Below, piece by piece: positions 61,619 to 64,000 of a stretch of DNA of 64,000 nucleotides. This DNA comes from an uncultured Tateyamaria sp. (GTDB lineage Bacteria; Pseudomonadota; Alphaproteobacteria; Rhodobacterales; Rhodobacteraceae), in NCBI RefSeq assembly GCF_947503045.1, contig NZ_CANNCF010000001.1, positions 930,001 through 994,000 of the forward strand. Direction: 5' to 3'. How positions within the stretch are numbered: position 1 is the stretch's first letter; every line of letters begins with the position of its first letter. Below the pieces are notes generated by a model that was not told where the DNA came from, searched no databases, and saw only the letters and a program-made list of their open reading frames with translations. The position numbers were made by a program, and so were the translations under genes.

Positions 61619-63046
61619 ATGAGCAAGACAGGACAAAGCGGCATGTGGCGACGGACTGCGGCGGTATTTGCTGTCATTGCAGGTCTTGGTGCCCCTGCCG
61701 CCCTCGCCGACACGCTGGCTGACGCCCTTGTCGGTGCCTATGGCCACAGTGGGCTGCTGGATCAGAACCGCGCCCTGTTGCGCGCGGCGGACGAGGATGT
61801 GGCGATCGCCGCCTCCGTCCTGCGCCCGATCATTTCGTGGTCCGGCGATCTCACCCGTCAGTTTGGCAATTCGACGTCTCTGGCCACTGGTGGTGTGACG
61901 CGCGACGCGGGATCGACCACCGCGTCCTTGGGCCTTGAGGCGACATTGCAGCTGTTTGATGGCGGCGCGGATGCCGCACGCATCGAGGCCAGCAAGGAAA
62001 CCGTATTGGCCACGCGCGCTTCGCTTTTGACCATTGAACAGAACGTGCTGCTGCGCGCGGCGGTTGCGTTTTTCAACGTCGGACGCCAGCAGGAGTTCGT
62101 GGCCCTGCGTCAGAACAACCTGCGCCTGTTGCAACAGGAACTGCGCGCCTCCGAAGACCGGTTCGAAGTCGGCGAGGTGACCCGCACCGACGTGGCACTG
62201 GCCGAGGCCGCCGTGGCGCAGGCCCGCAGCAACCTGGCCGACGCCCAGCGTGACCTGGTGCAGGCCCAGGCCGAATATGCCAACGCGACGGGCCGCAAAC
62301 CCGGACGTCTGTCCGCCGTGCCGAGCTTGCCACGTACCACCACCGACATTGCCAGCGCCCAGGGCGTAGCCGTCCGCTCGCATCCCGAGATGGAGCAGGC
62401 CCGCCGTCAGGTTGCAGCCAACGAATTGCTGATCACGGCGGCTGTGGCGGATACGTTGCCCACCGTGTCGCTGCGCGGCACCCTTGGTGTGCAGGAAAAC
62501 CTCGGCGACCGCTCGGGCTCGGAAACCGGCTCGATTGGCGTGAATGTCGGCGGACCGATCTATCGCGGGGGCGAGTTGAGCGCCCGTGAGCGCCGCGCCA
62601 TGGCGGTGCGCGATGCCGCGCGTGGCAACCTGCACAACGTGCGCCATAACGTGCAGCAGGACGTGGTGAACGCGATTTCGAACCTTGTGGCTGCGCGCGC
62701 CAGCCTTTCGGCCTCGGAACGCCAGATCCGGGCGGCCCGCGTTGCCTTTCAGGGCGTGCGCGAAGAGGCCACATTGGGGGCCCGCACCACGCTGGATGTT
62801 CTGGATGCCGAACAGGACCTGCTGGATGCCGAAACCAACCGGATTTCCGCGCAGGCCGATCAATACATCGCCGCCTATCAGGTTCTCGAATCGATGGGGC
62901 TGCTGACAGCCCAGCGATTGGGCCTGCCGGTGCAGATCTATGACCCCGCCGCATATTACAACCTGGTGAAGTCAGGCCCGGTCAAGCGTTCAAAGCAAGG
63001 CCAACAGCTCGATCGGGTAATCCGATCCCTTCAACCATCTGATTAA
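61619..63046 (+). CDS. tolC: TolC-family outer-membrane efflux/secretion channel
   Basis: 475 residues from the ATG at 61619, preceded by AGGGGA; an ATG seven codons earlier is possible. A signal peptide ends near AALA-D. Two OEP repeats follow, with long helical stretches; each holds a motif such as FEVGEVTRTDVALAEAAVAQ and EATLGARTTLDVLDAEQDLL. It serves as the outer-membrane duct for RND pumps or type I secretion. Confidence 0.94.
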   Translation: MSKTGQSGMWRRTAAVFAVIAGLGAPAALADTLADALVGAYGHSGLLDQNRALLRAADEDVAIAASVLRPIISWSGDLTRQFGNSTSLATGGVTRDAGSTTASLGLEATLQLFDGGADAARIEASKETVLATRASLLTIEQNVLLRAAVAFFNVGRQQEFVALRQNNLRLLQQELRASEDRFEVGEVTRTDVALAEAAVAQARSNLADAQRDLVQAQAEYANATGRKPGRLSAVPSLPRTTTDIASAQGVAVRSHPEMEQARRQVAANELLITAAVADTLPTVSLRGTLGVQENLGDRSGSETGSIGVNVGGPIYRGGELSARERRAMAVRDAARGNLHNVRHNVQQDVVNAISNLVAARASLSASERQIRAARVAFQGVREEATLGARTTLDVLDAEQDLLDAETNRISAQADQYIAAYQVLESMGLLTAQRLGLPVQIYDPAAYYNLVKSGPVKRSKQGQQLDRVIRSLQPSD

Positions 63047-63120
63047 GGTTTTCACCACAGTGTTGTGCGACTCTTTTGTGCGGGCTAGACTGCATATCGA
63101 GGTTGAGAGTGGTAAAAAAA

Positions 63121-64000
63121 ATGTCTGATCCGATGACCAACACTGATGTGGAGGACGTTCTTGCGTCTATTCGACGCCTGGTGTCCGATAACACGCGGCC
63201 CGGTTCCACACCCGTCCAGCAACCGCCAAGTGACCGTCTGGTTTTGACGCCGTCCCTGCGCGTGCCAGAGGATGATCCGGCGAACGCGCCCGAAGAGGCC
63301 GAGGCTGAGATGGCCGACGTCGAAGACGAGGCTGACGCAGAGGAAGAAACGCTGTCGCAATTTGCGCAATCGGCGTTTTCGAAAGAACCCGCTGACGAGG
63401 CTGGGAAAATTGACGTTCGCGTTCAGGGATACACGCCAGCGGATGACAGCGATCTGATCGCCTCGCTGTCCTCGGAAGGGTTCAGCAAGCCGCTGGATCC
63501 ACCTGTCCAAGCGGATGCGCACGCCGATGCGGAGAGCGTGGTCGAAGATCTGAGCGACGAACATGCAGACGTGCCTGACGACACAGGCAATGATGATGTT
63601 GACGCCGCACTGGTTGCCACCGCTCTGACCGAGGCCGGGCTGCTTGAAACAGTGAATGCGGAAGAAAACGTGCAAGACGCCGAAGTGCCCGAGGATTGGG
63701 CAGAAGAGGTGGAAGACGCCGCCGCCGCGCCGGACGAGGACGAGGACGAGGGCAGCACCGCCGAGGCTGAGACGCCTGACCCCATGCCGCGCAGTCTGAG
63801 TGAAAAGATCGAAGCATTGGAAACTTTGGTCGGTGAGCGCCGCGATCAGTTCGAACCGGACGATCCGGGCGTCGATGCCTATGCGGGCACGGAACCACCC
63901 GCGATGGAGTGGGAAGACGCCGACGTTGAAGAAGATGATGTCGCGGAAAACGAGACGGCCGAGGCGGATGCCGCATTCGAGGTGACCGAAGTCGAAGAGG
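63121..64000 (+). CDS. Acidic PopZ-like protein (3' end outside the window)
   Basis: 293 codons visible, still open at the edge. The N-terminus has MTNTDVEDVLASIRRLVSDN, close in form to the N-terminal client-binding helix of PopZ (consensus EEILASIRRIISE). A very long Glu/Asp/Ala/Pro-rich, probably disordered region follows, with a short break of helix-like sequence (SLSEKIEALETLVGERRDQF). PopZ is an acidic polar scaffold with a C-terminal oligomerisation domain, which would lie beyond the window. In Caulobacter, as I recall, popZ also follows a tolC-like gene. Identity is inferred from N-terminus, composition and neighbours. Confidence 0.65.
   Translation, partial: MSDPMTNTDVEDVLASIRRLVSDNTRPGSTPVQQPPSDRLVLTPSLRVPEDDPANAPEEAEAEMADVEDEADAEEETLSQFAQSAFSKEPADEAGKIDVRVQGYTPADDSDLIASLSSEGFSKPLDPPVQADAHADAESVVEDLSDEHADVPDDTGNDDVDAALVATALTEAGLLETVNAEENVQDAEVPEDWAEEVEDAAAAPDEDEDEGSTAEAETPDPMPRSLSEKIEALETLVGERRDQFEPDDPGVDAYAGTEPPAMEWEDADVEEDDVAENETAEADAAFEVTEVEE

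Noticed and set aside
61004-62863. A 619-codon minus-strand frame opposite pcm and tolC
   Set aside because: Covers two well-supported genes on the other strand; typical high-GC artefact.

Overview
The window looks like part of the chromosome of a Roseobacter-group alphaproteobacterium (Rhodobacteraceae). Reasons: high GC (roughly 60-65% by eye), the order coxB-ctaB-small ORF-ctaG-coxC-surf1-thrC-M16 peptidase, a tad/cpa pilus locus with short Flp pilins, pcm-tolC followed by a PopZ-like acidic protein, DUF2927 and DUF1178 proteins, and intergenic palindromes of a kind I associate with this family. I see no phage, insertion sequence, integrase, rRNA or CRISPR array. Genes are dense, and many overlap by ATGA or GTGA.

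Layout. 1-3.6 kb: the end of a Flp/Tad pilus locus on the minus strand (two Flp pilins, cpaB, cpaC, an OmpA-type lipoprotein). 4.0-4.8 kb: lytic transglycosylase. 4.9-7.3 kb: scoA and scoB (3-oxoacid CoA-transferase) with a LOV-domain sensor protein between them. 7.4-12.9 kb: topA, dprA, tldD (minus). 13.1-20.6 kb: cytochrome oxidase subunits and assembly factors, thrC, an M16 peptidase and a GNAT enzyme (plus). 20.6-23.8 kb: metallo-hydrolase, FAD-linked 2-hydroxyacid dehydrogenase, SGNH hydrolase. 23.9-28.6 kb (minus): a large beta-helix membrane protein, mtnP, DUF2927, a LysE-type exporter, apt. 28.8-34.7 kb: SulP transporter, an AraC regulator divergent from a Tat-exported cysteine hydrolase and a 40-residue membrane protein, flavin reductase, GNAT, EcsC. 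34.7-37.2 kb: modABC. 37.4-42.8 kb: Nudix, DUF1178, SDR, lysC, ptsP.

43.1-55.5 kb is a catabolic island for galactosides. An IclR regulator and an ABC ATPase run leftward. A solute-binding protein, two permeases, a GH36 alpha-galactosidase, an SDR sugar dehydrogenase, a KDGal kinase (dgoK, broken by a one-base frameshift), a KDPGal aldolase, an SMP-30 lactonase and a GH42 beta-galactosidase run rightward. Together they suggest galactoside import, hydrolysis, oxidation of galactose to galactonate and a De Ley-Doudoroff route to pyruvate. The galactonate dehydratase is not in the window. Directly downstream, but behind its own Pho-box-like sequence, is a GAPDH gene followed by arsJ, the pair known for exporting arsenate as 1-arseno-3-phosphoglycerate.

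57.8-64 kb: an otnI/hyi-type isomerase and an ltnD-type dehydrogenase (minus), a formylglycine-generating enzyme with both catalytic cysteines, tRNA-Cys, a pcm-family methyltransferase, tolC, and an acidic PopZ-like protein that runs off the end.

The observations I rate highest are the LOV protein lacking the expected phosphoacceptor histidine inside the sco operon, the Pho-box-like array before gapdh-arsJ, the dgoK frameshift at a C6 slippery run, the 11-bp phased repeats before mtnP, and the PopZ-like protein after tolC.
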